From assembly GCA_963805985.1 (NCBI GenBank), contig CAWDWG010000005.1:372001-436000 (forward strand): DNA of 64,000 bases, in the 5' to 3' direction. Shown here piece by piece: positions 35,035 through 44,306 of the stretch (the stretch's first letter is position 1; each line of letters begins with the position of its first letter). A program made the translations under genes and the position numbers. Source of the DNA: Bog-257 sp963805985. GTDB taxonomy: Bacteria > Acidobacteriota > Terriglobia > Terriglobales > Acidobacteriaceae. Under the pieces are notes generated by a model. That model saw only the letters and a program-made list of their open reading frames with translations. It searched no databases and was not told where the DNA came from.

Positions 35035-35667
35035 ATGTCCACGGCTCTGAAGGGCGTTCTGCTGTGTGCGATTCTTGCAGTAGCGGCGAACGGATTCGCC
35101 CAACTGAACATCGTCAATTTCAACTTCGCGGCCGTGCCGGTCATTTGTGATTCGGGCATCGATTTCGGCTACCAAGGTCTTGCAGAGCGCTGTCAATGGC
35201 CGTACCCCCAGCAGAATTTCAATGGAAGTCCTGGATTCGGATGGACATTGAATATAGGCGAGGCTACCAAGAGCGGCGGACAAGCCGGCGTCACCGCACC
35301 CAACAGTGCATTCAATCCGCCGCCCTTCACCGGTCTTCCCTTCTCCCAGGCAGCCTTATTGCAAGGAACTCCCAGCGTTGTTTCACAATCGATTGTGGGC
35401 TTTACGGCTGGAAGCTACACGCTCGGCTTTTACCTGGGATCGCGTTACCTCAGCGGACAATACGACGGTAACCAGACCGTCGAGGCATGGATCGACGGCA
35501 AAGTGATCGGCACTTGGGTACTTGCCAGCTTTACTCCCTTCACCTGGCAGACCGCTTCTTTCCCGGTCACCACCCGCGGCAGCCACACGCTGGCGTTCAC
35601 AGGAATAAAACCAGGCGATCACACGGCGTTTTTCTCTTACGTCACCATCACTCCCACAGAACGCTGA
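35035..35667 (+). CDS. secreted beta-rich hypothetical protein
   Basis: A 210-residue exported protein with signal peptide MSTALKGVLLCAILAVAANGFA and the ribosome-binding site TTGGAGGT. The mature part has a jelly-roll-like, carbohydrate-binding-module style: NFNFAAVPV, PGFGWTLNIGEA, GSYTLGFYLGSRYL, TVEAWIDGKVIGTW, GSHTLAFTGI. It resembles DUF642-like or PEP-CTERM-type exported proteins but has no C-terminal sorting signal. The clear promoter suggests independent expression. A ligand cannot be named. Confidence 0.7.
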   Translation: MSTALKGVLLCAILAVAANGFAQLNIVNFNFAAVPVICDSGIDFGYQGLAERCQWPYPQQNFNGSPGFGWTLNIGEATKSGGQAGVTAPNSAFNPPPFTGLPFSQAALLQGTPSVVSQSIVGFTAGSYTLGFYLGSRYLSGQYDGNQTVEAWIDGKVIGTWVLASFTPFTWQTASFPVTTRGSHTLAFTGIKPGDHTAFFSYVTITPTER

Positions 35668-35783
35668 ACCCAGTCGATCTATCCCGCGGCCTCGCACCTT
35701 GCTGCTAAGCCACAGGGAGGTTCGCAGCGGGTTACGCGAGGGCCATAAGAAATAAACCGAATCCCGTAGGGACAGAGAGGCTC

Positions 35784-35820
35784 AGTTGCCGGCTGAAGGG
35801 CCCGCTCTACCTGCAAGGTC
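35784..35820 (-). repeat. inverted copy of the dispersed repeat
   Basis: GGCTGAAGGGCCCGCTCTACC is a reverse-orientation relative of the GGTAGAGCGGGCC repeat at 11485. It lies between the secreted protein and the second ADOP gene. Confidence 0.45.
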
Positions 35821-35894
35821 AGCGCCATCGCCGCCTCATCCTCCCGGAACAAATCCCTCTCCCATTGCGTACAGCCCGAGCAGAGGATTCCGCC

Positions 35895-38447
35895 GTGCAC
35901 AGCCTCACTCAGGACCTTCGCTACGCGCTGCGCCAGATGCGGCAGGCGCCCGTCTTCACCTTGACCGCGGTGCTCACGCTGGCGCTCGGCATCGGCGCGA
36001 CGACTGCGATCTTCACGCTGGTGCACGCCATCATGCTGAAGTCGCTGCCCGTGGCCGATCCGGCGCAGCTGTATCGTATCGGCGACAGCCAAACGTGCTG
36101 CATCGACGGCTGGGAGGAAGACGACTGGAGCCTGTTCTCCTACGGGCTCTATCAGCGTCTCGCCGCCGCCGCGCCTGAGTTCGAGGAGACCACGGCATTC
36201 CAGGCGTCGCCGCAGATCCACAGCATCCGCAGCACCACCCGCGATACGGTGGCGCGACCGTTGCGCGCCGAGTTTGTCACCGGCAGCTATTTTCATGTTC
36301 TCGGCATCGGAGCGCTCGCCGGCCGCGTATTGACTGACGCGGACGATACGCAATCGGCCCCGCCGACTGCGGTCATGAGCTATCGCACTTGGCAGCAATC
36401 GTACGGCTCCGATCCCACGCTGATCGGTTCGACCTTCGTTATCGAAGGCCAGCCGGTAACCCTGATCGGTATCGCGCCGCCAGGATTTTTCGGCGATACC
36501 CTGCGCGACAATCCGCCGGATTTCTGGCTGCCTTTGCAGCAGGAGCCATTGTTTAACGGGCAGAACGCGCTGATGAAGAACCAGATGTCGAACTGGCTGT
36601 ATGTGATCGGCCGGCTGCGGCCGGGTGCCAGCGTGAACGGTCTCGACGCGCGCCTCACGCCAGTGCTGCAGCGCTGGCTGCGCAATGAAGACCCGATTCC
36701 CGCTGAGTTTCGTTCGCAGATCAATCCCGACATCCCGCACAAGTACGTTCGCCTGGCGCCCGCTGGTGCTGGTGTGGCTCGCATGAAAGAAGACTACGGC
36801 GCCAGCTTGCGAATTCTGCTTTCGGTATGTGCGACGGTGTTGCTGATTGCTTGTGCGAACATCGCCAACCTGCTGCTGGCTCGAGGCACGGCGCGCCGCA
36901 TGCAGACGGCGGTGCGAATTGCGCTGGGCGCTTCGCGCAGAAGGCTTATCCGGCAGCAACTCACTGAAGCCGTGCTGCTGGCGCTGGTCGGCGGCGTGCT
37001 CGGAATCGCCGTCGCCTATCTCGGCGCGCGCTTCATACTCGCGCTGGCGTTCGCAAGTGCGACCTTCACGCCCATCAAGGTCACGCCGTCATGGCCAGTG
37101 CTGGGATTCGCCTTTGGACTGTCGCTGCTCACCGGAATTCTGTTCGGCGTCGTGCCGGCGTGGTTTGCTTCGCACTCCGATCCGGCCGAAGCGCTGCACG
37201 GCGCGAACCGCTCAACGCGCGAGCGGTCGTCGCTGCCGCAGAAGATGCTGGTCGTCGGCCAGGCCGCGCTCTCGCTGGTGCTGCTGGCTTGTGCCGGCTT
37301 GCTTACCAGCAGCCTGCGCAATCTGGAGCATCAGGAGTTGGGCTTCGCTACGCAAAATCGCGTCAGCGTTCAGATCAATCCGCCGTTGGCCAGCTACACG
37401 CCGGAGCGGCTTGACGCGCTCTATCAGGCGCTGGAAGATCGCCTGTTGCAGCTCCCGAATGTGCGAGGCGTCAGCTTCGCGCTCTATAGCCCGATGAGCG
37501 GCGAGAATTGGGGCGAGATGGTGGCGATTGAAGGCCGCGGCGATCCCAAGATGAGCGACGACTACGCTTCGTCGTGGGATCGCGTGAGCCGCCACTACTT
37601 CACCAACGTCGGCCAGAATGTCGTGCGCGGCCGCGACTTCGATCGCACCGATACCTCAGGTTCGCGGCCAGTGGCCATCGTGAACGAAGCCTTCGTGCGC
37701 CAGTTCTTCAAGAACGAAGATCCGATGGGCAAACACTTCGGCATGGATATGTCGCGCTTCGCCAAAACCTACGAGATCGTGGGGGTGGTGCGCGACGCGA
37801 AGTACACCAACCCCGATCAGCCTGCACATCCCATGTTTTTTGTGCCGCTCGAGCAGAACTTGCACTTCGACGAACCGCTGATGCAGAAGCTGGAGATCAA
37901 ATCGCACTTCATGAACAGCATTCAGCTCGAGGTGCGCGGCGACACGCACAATCTTGAGTCGCAACTGCGCCGCGCTCTGGCCGACGTCGATCCCAACCTG
38001 ACCGTCATCTCGGTCGAGACTATGGAGCAGCAGGTGGCCGACAACTTCGATCAGCAACGCATGGTGGCGCGGCTGGCGGGAACCTTCGGCATCATCGCGC
38101 TCGTGCTGGCGGCCATCGGACTGTATGGCGTGACCGCCTACACCGTGGCGCGACGCACCAGCGAGATCGGCCTCCGCATGGCGCTGGGCGCGAATCGCAT
38201 CAGCATCGCCGGGCTCGTCCTGCGCGGAGCGTTTCTGCAGGTCGCGATTGGTTTGCTGATTGGAATTCCCGTTGCCATCGGCGCTGGACGGCTAATGGCA
38301 TCCAGCCTCTTCGAGGTGCGCAGCTGGGATCCCAGAGTGCTGGCGGTGTCGATCGCGCTGCTGGCAGTTTCCGCAGCCGCGGCCAGCCTGCTGCCCGCCC
38401 GCCGCGCGGCGTCGACCGATCCCGTCAAGGCGCTGCGGACGGATTGA
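35895..38447 (+). CDS. ADOP-type orphan ABC permease (FtsX/MacB-PCD), copy 2
   Basis: An 850-residue relative of the first ADOP protein, with the same two-half arrangement. N-terminal VHSLTQDLRYALRQMRQAPVFTLTAVLTLALGIGATTAIF, a middle FtsX block RMQTAVRIALGASRRRLIRQQ, and C-terminal RTSEIGLRMALGANRISIAGLV are seen. The GTG at 35895 was chosen because it gives the usual ADOP N-terminus with AGAGG upstream; the TTG at 35865 is an alternative. The two ADOP copies are clearly diverged, so they are not a recent duplication. Confidence 0.9.
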   Translation: MHSLTQDLRYALRQMRQAPVFTLTAVLTLALGIGATTAIFTLVHAIMLKSLPVADPAQLYRIGDSQTCCIDGWEEDDWSLFSYGLYQRLAAAAPEFEETTAFQASPQIHSIRSTTRDTVARPLRAEFVTGSYFHVLGIGALAGRVLTDADDTQSAPPTAVMSYRTWQQSYGSDPTLIGSTFVIEGQPVTLIGIAPPGFFGDTLRDNPPDFWLPLQQEPLFNGQNALMKNQMSNWLYVIGRLRPGASVNGLDARLTPVLQRWLRNEDPIPAEFRSQINPDIPHKYVRLAPAGAGVARMKEDYGASLRILLSVCATVLLIACANIANLLLARGTARRMQTAVRIALGASRRRLIRQQLTEAVLLALVGGVLGIAVAYLGARFILALAFASATFTPIKVTPSWPVLGFAFGLSLLTGILFGVVPAWFASHSDPAEALHGANRSTRERSSLPQKMLVVGQAALSLVLLACAGLLTSSLRNLEHQELGFATQNRVSVQINPPLASYTPERLDALYQALEDRLLQLPNVRGVSFALYSPMSGENWGEMVAIEGRGDPKMSDDYASSWDRVSRHYFTNVGQNVVRGRDFDRTDTSGSRPVAIVNEAFVRQFFKNEDPMGKHFGMDMSRFAKTYEIVGVVRDAKYTNPDQPAHPMFFVPLEQNLHFDEPLMQKLEIKSHFMNSIQLEVRGDTHNLESQLRRALADVDPNLTVISVETMEQQVADNFDQQRMVARLAGTFGIIALVLAAIGLYGVTAYTVARRTSEIGLRMALGANRISIAGLVLRGAFLQVAIGLLIGIPVAIGAGRLMASSLFEVRSWDPRVLAVSIALLAVSAAAASLLPARRAASTDPVKALRTD

Positions 38448-38454
38448 AGGCGGA

Positions 38455-38612
38455 TTCACCACAGAGACACTGAGGCACAGAGAATCTTTGGAAAAGGCAG
38501 TTCTTCGGCGGTCAGGCGCGCCATTGGATCGCTGCCTGGGACAGGTCGTTGTTTCCTGTTTCTTGATCTTTCTTCAGTTCCTTCTCTTCTCTGTGTCTCT
38601 GTCGCGAAAACC
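38455..38612. repeat. degenerate inverted repeat (CACCACAGAGACAC type)
   Basis: ACAGAGACAC (38461-38470) pairs with GTGTCTCTGT (38592-38601). The flanks TTCACC...AGGCACAGAG and CTTCTCT resemble the 27109-27242 element, but the arms are imperfect. Confidence 0.5.
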
Positions 38613-38662
38613 ACTGTCCGCAGCACCCATATCGTATGATTGAAGTCAGCCTCGCCCACCGC

Positions 38663-38752
38663 GGAGGGATGTGTGAGCGGTTGAAACAGGCGGTCTTGAA
38701 AACCGCTGTACTCGAAAGGGTACCGGGGGTTCGAATCCCTCTCCCTCCGCCA
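38663..38752 (+). tRNA. tRNA-Ser (anticodon UGA)
   Basis: A 90-nt class II tRNA. The acceptor arms GGAGGGA and TCCCTCC pair fully, with discriminator G and an encoded CCA at 38750-38752. The anticodon stem-loop GCGGTCTTGAAAACCGC shows TGA. A long variable arm and the T-loop GGGTTCGAATCCC follow. Confidence 0.95.
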
Positions 38753-38927
38753 TCTATATTGCTGATTATTCATCACTTACGATCCTGACTTTCGCGTGTG
38801 CCCAAATTGTGCCCAAAGAGCACGGGTACAATCTGTCCTATCCAACTCAGGCAAGAACCAACCGCAGGTTATGCCCGCAAATCGAGGGCAAACTTGATCT
38901 CCGCTGGTCGCCTGCTAGATTGCTTCC

Positions 38928-40166
38928 ATGGAGCAAAAATCCATTCTTATCTCAGGGATAGGCATTGCCGGCTCGACGCTCGCTTACTGGCTCGGCAAAC
39001 ATGATTATCGTCCTACACTCATTGAGCAGGCCCCGCGCCTGCGCACCGGTGGCTACGTTATTGATTTTTGGGGGAGAGGTTTTGACATCGCCGCGCGTAT
39101 GGGGCTTCTCTCCGATCTGAAATCCGAAGGCTATAACGCCAAAGAGGTGCGTCTGGTTGATGCGGAAGGCCACCGGGTCGGCGGCTTCGACGTCGATGTT
39201 TTCCGCGCGCTCACACATGACCGCTATGTAAGCATTCCGCGCGGCGATCTGGCTGAACTAATCTACCGCAAAATAGACGGCCATTTCGAAACCATATTCG
39301 GTGACAGCGTCAAAGAAATAAGGCAGGACAGCGACAGCGTCGAAGTTTCTTTTGAACACGCTCCGCCACGCCGGTTTGATCTCGTCATCGGCGCCGATGG
39401 TCAGCATTCGAAGGTCCGAAAGCTTGTGTTTGGTAGTGAAGACAAGTTTGAAAAATATCTAGGCTACGCAGTCGCAGCATTCGAGGTCGCCGGTTATCGC
39501 CCCCGAGACGAGCTGGTTTTCGTTAGTCACAGCGTCCCAGGCAAACAGGTCTCACGATTTACTCTGCGCGATGACCGCACGATGTTCCTGTTTATCTTCA
39601 GCGCCGACCAGCACACACGTATCGGCTCAGATGATCTGAAAGCCCAGAAGGCAATTCTCCAAGCCGAGTTTCATGCCGTCGGCTGGGAATGTCCTCACAT
39701 CTTGGCCGCTCTCGATGGTTGCACCGAGCTCTACTTCGACAATGTCAGTCAAATCAAGATGGACACCTGGACGCGTGGACGGGTTGCGCTGGTAGGTGAT
39801 GCTGCTTTCTGCCCTGCACTGTTGGCCGGTCAAGGTTCCGCGCTCGCCATGGCCGCCGCCTATGTGCTGGCTGGGGAAATCGCCGACCATGACCGCCAGC
39901 CTGAGCATGGATTTCGGCGCTATCAAGAGTTGCTGCACCCTTTCATGACCGCCAAGCAGGAATCCGCCACAAAACTTGCCGGATCATTCGCACCGAAAAC
40001 GGAATTCGGCTTGTTCTTGCGGAATCAGATCACCAAGCTTTTACAATTTCCAGTAGTTGCAAAACTCACTCTAGGACGTTCGCTACTGGATCGGATCGTC
40101 CTACCCGAATATCCGGTTCAGCGCCAAGAGGAAAGAGCGGTAAAACGAAATCAGCTTGGAGAATGA
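38928..40166 (+). CDS. FAD-dependent monooxygenase (TetX/PHBH-like group)
   Basis: A 412-residue class A flavin monooxygenase. ILISGIGIAGSTLAYWLGKH is the FAD-binding GxGxxG motif, RFDLVIGADGQHSKVRKL the DG motif, and GRVALVGDAAFCPALLAGQGSALAMAAAYVLAGE the GD motif. The order matches TetX-like and aromatic-hydroxylase-like enzymes. Hydroxylation of an aromatic or polyketide substrate is likely, but the substrate is unknown; tetracycline inactivation cannot be claimed. The base composition is more AT-rich than in the left half, and the gene follows a tRNA-Ser, so transfer is possible. Confidence 0.85.
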   Translation: MEQKSILISGIGIAGSTLAYWLGKHDYRPTLIEQAPRLRTGGYVIDFWGRGFDIAARMGLLSDLKSEGYNAKEVRLVDAEGHRVGGFDVDVFRALTHDRYVSIPRGDLAELIYRKIDGHFETIFGDSVKEIRQDSDSVEVSFEHAPPRRFDLVIGADGQHSKVRKLVFGSEDKFEKYLGYAVAAFEVAGYRPRDELVFVSHSVPGKQVSRFTLRDDRTMFLFIFSADQHTRIGSDDLKAQKAILQAEFHAVGWECPHILAALDGCTELYFDNVSQIKMDTWTRGRVALVGDAAFCPALLAGQGSALAMAAAYVLAGEIADHDRQPEHGFRRYQELLHPFMTAKQESATKLAGSFAPKTEFGLFLRNQITKLLQFPVVAKLTLGRSLLDRIVLPEYPVQRQEERAVKRNQLGE

Positions 40167-40617
40167 GCTGTGCTTCAGAACAACCGCTGCGAAACTCTGG
40201 GTCTGCTACGGGGCATATGAAAATCGCACGTGAACGAATCTCGCTTCGCCATCTAACTTATTCAACATACCTCAGTCATGCGTCGAGAATTTTCGTTTCT
40301 GTCTGTTTTGTACCCGGCTATTGAACCCGCGACGGCTCATCCGTAGCGGTCCATTCGATCCGCGGCGGCAGTTCAACCAACTGCGTTCAGGGTTGCGGCA
40401 CGGTCTTCGAGATCACGCCGTAATGCCGGATGCTGGGTTCCCGGCTGAGCGAATCGATCGGTTAGTGGTAGTCCTAATGTTCGAATTGCGTTGGAGCCGG
40501 TTTGAACTAGATTGCTCTAAGTCGGGCCCCTGTCGAGGGACGCTTGCGTTTCCGGATATTCCTGAACATACGAAGCCGGAGGAAGCTTAACCGCTAACTC
40601 CAAACCCCAGACGCCGC

Positions 40618-42291
40618 CTACATCTCCGCCAGCACCTGATGCACGAGGTGAATCGCGATCGATCCTTCGCCGACGGCCGACGCCACTCGCTTCACATTGC
40701 CGGCCCGGATGTCGCCCACGGCAAATACCCCCGGCAGGCTGGTCTCGAGAAGCTGCGGTGGGCGCGACAGCGGCCATGCTTTCTTTTCCAGCGTCGCACG
40801 GTCGAGATCGTGGCCGGTCAGCACGAAGCCTTTGTTGTCCAGCGCCAGACATCCCTCCAGCCACTCCGTGCGCGGCGAGGCTCCGGTCATCACGAACAAA
40901 TGGCGTATGTCGTGGGGGACAATCTGCCCCCTATCGCCGTCGCGCCAACTGATGCGCTCCAGGTGTCCGTTGCCGTCGACGCCGGCGATCTCCGTGTTGA
41001 AATGCAGCTCAATCGCTGGGTTTTCTTCGATGCGCCAGATCAGGTAACGCGACATGGTGTCCGCCAGCTTGCCCGAGCGCACCAGCATGTAAACCTTGCG
41101 CGCCTTGCCCGACAGGTAAATTGCCGCCTGTCCCGCAGAATTTCCGCCGCCGATGACCACCACATCTTCGCCCACGCACAACTGCGCTTCCATAGCCGTG
41201 GCACCGTAGTAGACGCCGTTGCCCTCGAACTGCGACAGCTTGGGAATGGGCGGCTTATTGTATTGAGCGCCGGCGGCCAGCACAATGGAGCGCGTCGTCA
41301 GTGGCGTGCCCTCATCGAGGATGACCTGATAGGGACGGCGATCACATTGCAGGCGCGCGGCGGTGCGCGCCACCATCATGTTCGCGCCGAACTTCTGCGC
41401 CTGCGCCAGGGCGCGGCCGGCCAACTCCTGGCCCGAAATACCCATAGGGAAGCCGAGATAGTTTTCGATGCGCGAGCTCGATCCCGCCTGTCCGCCCGGG
41501 CTTCCCGCTTCTACCACCAACACGTTGAGGCCTTCGGATGCCGCATAGACCGCGGCGGCCAGCCCCGACGGCCCCGCGCCCACGACGATCAGATCGCGCA
41601 CCTGCGATTCGTCGATGTTCACGTTGAGCCCGAGGCAATCAGCCAACTCGCGGAGCGAGGGATTGCGCAGGACGCTGCGTGCGTTGCAGATGACCACCGG
41701 CACTTCTTCAACTCTGACCTGGAAGTGGTCGAGGATCGACTGCGAGTGCTCGTCCGTTTCCAGATTGATGAACTTGTAGGGATAACCGTTGCGGCCCAGG
41801 AAATTGCGCAGGCTTAGCGTGTTGGCGCAGTTGAGCGAGCCCAGCAGCAGTACATTGCTGGCCTCTTCGCTGATAAGAAGCATCCGGCGCAGGATGTAGG
41901 CCTTCATCAGGATATCGCCCAGTTCCGCATCCTTAGACACGATGGAGCGGAATTCGCCCGACGCGATCTGCAGAAATTCGCCGGAGGCAAAAACCTGTCC
42001 GCGCAACAGCGCGCGCTGGTCCGAGATGACGGAAAGCTCGCCGGTGATGCTGCCAGGAACGTGCTTCACCAGGGATCGCACACCATTCGGACAAGGCTGA
42101 AGAATCTCCAGGCCTCCTGACAGAACCGCATAGACAGGGACGTTGCTGTCCCCTGGCTCAAACAGTACCTCGCCCGCTTCCACGCGCCGCACCTTGCCAT
42201 GCGGGCGCAGCCGTTCGATTTGCGCAGGTGTGAGAAGGGGAAAAGCCTCAGAGCCGGGTTCGAGGGAAATGTGCTTGACTACTTCGGACAT
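40618..42291 (-). CDS. cNMP-binding / thioredoxin-like / thioredoxin-reductase-like fusion lacking the CxxC
   Basis: A 557-residue three-domain protein. Residues about 15-130 form a cyclic-nucleotide-binding domain (GEVLFEPGDSNVPVYAVLSGGLEIL). Residues about 145-215 look thioredoxin-like (LLLGSLNCANTLSLRNFLGRNGYPYKFINLE). From about 228 onward is an FAD/NAD(P) fold: LIVVGAGPSGLAAAVYAASEGL, then VVVIGGGNSAGQAA, then PGVFAVGDIRAGNVKRVA. At the place of the TrxR redox motif (CATC) the sequence reads GVYYGATAMEAQLC, so the CxxC is missing. The start at 42291 gives the cNMP domain directly; the ORF upstream to 42582 looks non-coding. Confidence 0.85.
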   Translation of the reverse strand: MSEVVKHISLEPGSEAFPLLTPAQIERLRPHGKVRRVEAGEVLFEPGDSNVPVYAVLSGGLEILQPCPNGVRSLVKHVPGSITGELSVISDQRALLRGQVFASGEFLQIASGEFRSIVSKDAELGDILMKAYILRRMLLISEEASNVLLLGSLNCANTLSLRNFLGRNGYPYKFINLETDEHSQSILDHFQVRVEEVPVVICNARSVLRNPSLRELADCLGLNVNIDESQVRDLIVVGAGPSGLAAAVYAASEGLNVLVVEAGSPGGQAGSSSRIENYLGFPMGISGQELAGRALAQAQKFGANMMVARTAARLQCDRRPYQVILDEGTPLTTRSIVLAAGAQYNKPPIPKLSQFEGNGVYYGATAMEAQLCVGEDVVVIGGGNSAGQAAIYLSGKARKVYMLVRSGKLADTMSRYLIWRIEENPAIELHFNTEIAGVDGNGHLERISWRDGDRGQIVPHDIRHLFVMTGASPRTEWLEGCLALDNKGFVLTGHDLDRATLEKKAWPLSRPPQLLETSLPGVFAVGDIRAGNVKRVASAVGEGSIAIHLVHQVLAEM

Positions 42292-42496
42292 AAGCTTGAT
42301 TTTAGCTCCGCGACAAAAACAACGGCTGATGCACTGTAGATGAGTTGTGAGCGCAGGAAGTCTCAGCGATAATGCCGCAACAGCTTGCGACACATGATTA
42401 CAAACCAAGCTAATTCCCGTACTCTTGTGCAGGGGAACGCGAGCCTCGGACAAACTTAAACCGAAAGCCTCGGCCTCGGCGTCATGTCGCGCATTG

Positions 42497-42676
42497 CTAC
42501 GCCCCGTAATCTCCCAGCACTCCGCTCTGAGCTTTGGCTTGGCAGTCGAAAATGTAGCGCGCATACCATGTGGGCCAGTCACTATCGGGATGGCCTAGTG
42601 ACTGCTCATAAATGTGATGGGCATTGGCCGCCGCTCGTAATATCTTGGCCAGTTGCGATGGGCCTGTGATTGTCAT
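42497..42676 (-). CDS. 59-residue conserved-looking small protein
   Basis: This short gene begins at ATG 42676 with GGAG 7-8 bp upstream, and ends at TAG 42497. The protein has a compact conserved-looking core, HHIYEQSLGHPDSDWPTWYA, followed by RYIFD. I recall the H-x2-YE-x4-G-x2-D-x2-WP-x-WYA pattern from small proteins and domain tails in other bacteria, but cannot confirm it here. It starts 15 bp after the stop of the Mla lipoprotein on the same strand and is probably the last gene of that operon. The 205 bp downstream to the fusion-protein gene hold nothing clear. Confidence 0.65.
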   Translation of the reverse strand: MTITGPSQLAKILRAAANAHHIYEQSLGHPDSDWPTWYARYIFDCQAKAQSGVLGDYGA

Positions 42677-42691
42677 GCTGTACTCCGGAAT

Positions 42692-43348
42692 CTAATGCCT
42701 TGTTCCTGCGGATGCTCCAGAAGTCTCCGCGGTCAGAATTGTGGCGGCGAGCTGCTTTTTCATATCAGCCACCAGTCGCTCGACAACCTCTTGGGTCGCC
42801 TGGTCCATGGCATGAACGACGGATCTCACGTCCCGCTGACCAACATTCTTCGTTGTTGTAGTATCGCCAGTCCATACGACGGCGCCGGTCTTTCTATTTA
42901 GGAGTTGCGCGGACAGCGTCACCTCAACTTGGACGCCGTTCTTGTAGTCGAGCTCGTCCAGTCTCTCCAATCGTCCGCTTAAGAGGTATTCGGCGTTCTC
43001 CTGACCGTCATAAGCTTCGACAAATGAGAAGATGCCAGCCGAGCGAACACAATTCATCATTGCGCCCGTAACTACTTGCCCCGGATCCGATGCCCAACGG
43101 TGATAGTCATAGAAGCCGATCTGCTCAGGACCTTGCCGATAAACAATCCGCCCCTGCCGTAAATATGCCGGCGTTTCGAAAGGCTGAACGGCCACTGCTG
43201 AAAGTTTGTGGCTGTCAGCGGAGGGAGGATCCTCGGAAGGCGCGATCGACAGCATGTAGTAGTCAGGGTAGTGCACTTTGCCGGCACATCCCGCCATCAT
43301 CAATACGGCAAGAGTGAAACACGCATATGTCGCAACTCTGTTCATCAT
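42692..43348 (-). CDS. ABC-type transport auxiliary lipoprotein (PqiC/MlaX-like)
   Basis: A 218-residue lipoprotein; the signal peptide ends in the lipobox MAGC (Cys near residue 21). The mature part, YYMLSIAPSED, KLSAVAVQPFETPAYLRQGRIVYR, and the C-terminal helix VHAMDQATQEVVERLVADMKKQL match the ABC_trans_aux (DUF330-like) family. In Mla/Pqi systems this lipoprotein sits in the outer membrane and works with the MCE protein. Its start overlaps the MCE gene by 4 bp (ATGA), showing coupling. Confidence 0.85.
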   Translation of the reverse strand: MMNRVATYACFTLAVLMMAGCAGKVHYPDYYMLSIAPSEDPPSADSHKLSAVAVQPFETPAYLRQGRIVYRQGPEQIGFYDYHRWASDPGQVVTGAMMNCVRSAGIFSFVEAYDGQENAEYLLSGRLERLDELDYKNGVQVEVTLSAQLLNRKTGAVVWTGDTTTTKNVGQRDVRSVVHAMDQATQEVVERLVADMKKQLAATILTAETSGASAGTRH

Positions 43349-44306
43349 TTGCCCTCGCTATTCTTGGGGACATTTCGGTCCTTGGGCTGCCTGATTCGTA
43401 TGAGGCTCCAGGGTCGCTCATCGACAGATTCGGTAAGGTCGTCCAGGTGGTCGGTTGCCATCCGGATGTTGTCGAGCGTATAGGAGATGTTCTGTTGGTT
43501 AGACCGGACGACCACCTGCAGGTTGTCTACCAGGCTGCGAACGTCGACTAATGTCTTTTGCAGCTCAACAAGATCGACCTGGGTTCGGTCCCGCAGCACG
43601 GTAATGCTGCCGTTCGCATTAGTGACGGTGGCATTGACGTTATCTACAGTTGGTCCCATCTTCGCCGTCACGGCTTCTACGTTCTTAGCAATACGATCGA
43701 TTTGTGGTGACGTTCTTGCGATCATGGCATCGCTGTTAGCGAGAATTTCAGCCACATGCTTCCGATTGGCCTCGCCGGTCAGGTCATTTACATTCGCCAG
43801 AACCTGCCGGGTATCATGTGTAATGTTGTCCACATCTGTGTGCACAGCCGCAATCAACGTTTGGGCAGACTGTGCAAGGGCTGCAATTTCCCGTTGCATA
43901 TCGTCCAGGCTGACCGTCTCCTCCGACGGGATCGCAGCGCCGGCTTGCAGTCGAGGGGAGTCGTTCGCGCCGGTAGTTATGGACACCACAGGGGGGCTCA
44001 TGAGACTTATGGAGCCCAGCTTCGCTAGCGATTTCGCGTTTACCGGCGTGCCCTGCTTCACCTCGAAGTCGATTTCGATTCGCGTCGGGTCGGATGGATC
44101 AGAGCTTACGGCGGTAACTTTACCAACCGTAATTCCACCGAACAGGACATCCGTGCCAGGCGCCAGCCCGCCGGCGTACTTAAGATAGGTACGGTATGGT
44201 GTTCGTGTGCGGCCGAATTGCGCGCTTCCGAGGAAATAGACGGTTGTACACAAGACTACCGCGGAGAGCACGACCAGCGCGCCGACTTTTGCCTCATTTT
44301 TTTCAA
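43345..44306 (-). CDS. mlaD: MlaD-type MCE lipid-transport protein (start region frame-disrupted)
   Basis: The periplasmic MCE subunit, anchored by one N-terminal helix (VGALVVLSAVVLCTTVYFLG). The MCE domain covers about residues 25-110 (YRTYLKYAGGLAPGTDVLFGGITVGKV). A long helical region follows, with heptad-like repeats (DNITHDTRQVLANVNDLTGEANRKHVAEILANSD). The uninterrupted frame can start only at GTG 44271. The expected start is TTG 44306: it has AGGAG upstream, overlaps the ATPase stop as TTGA, and would give LKKNEAKVGALVV. It is out of frame by one base because the A-run (44297-44303) has 7 rather than 8 bases. Confidence 0.85.

Noticed and set aside
36000..36180. Possible recent duplication between the two ADOP genes
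   Set aside because: The N-termini are alike as in all family members, but the proteins are strongly diverged in the periplasmic domains.
40321..40590. 89-codon + strand frame between the monooxygenase and the fusion protein
   Set aside because: No ribosome-binding site, Arg-rich composition and no motif. The 450-bp gap is left as non-coding.
40639..41817. 392-codon + strand frame opposite the TrxR-like fusion
   Set aside because: Low-complexity Arg/His-rich composition typical of antisense frames; the minus-strand protein has strong motifs.
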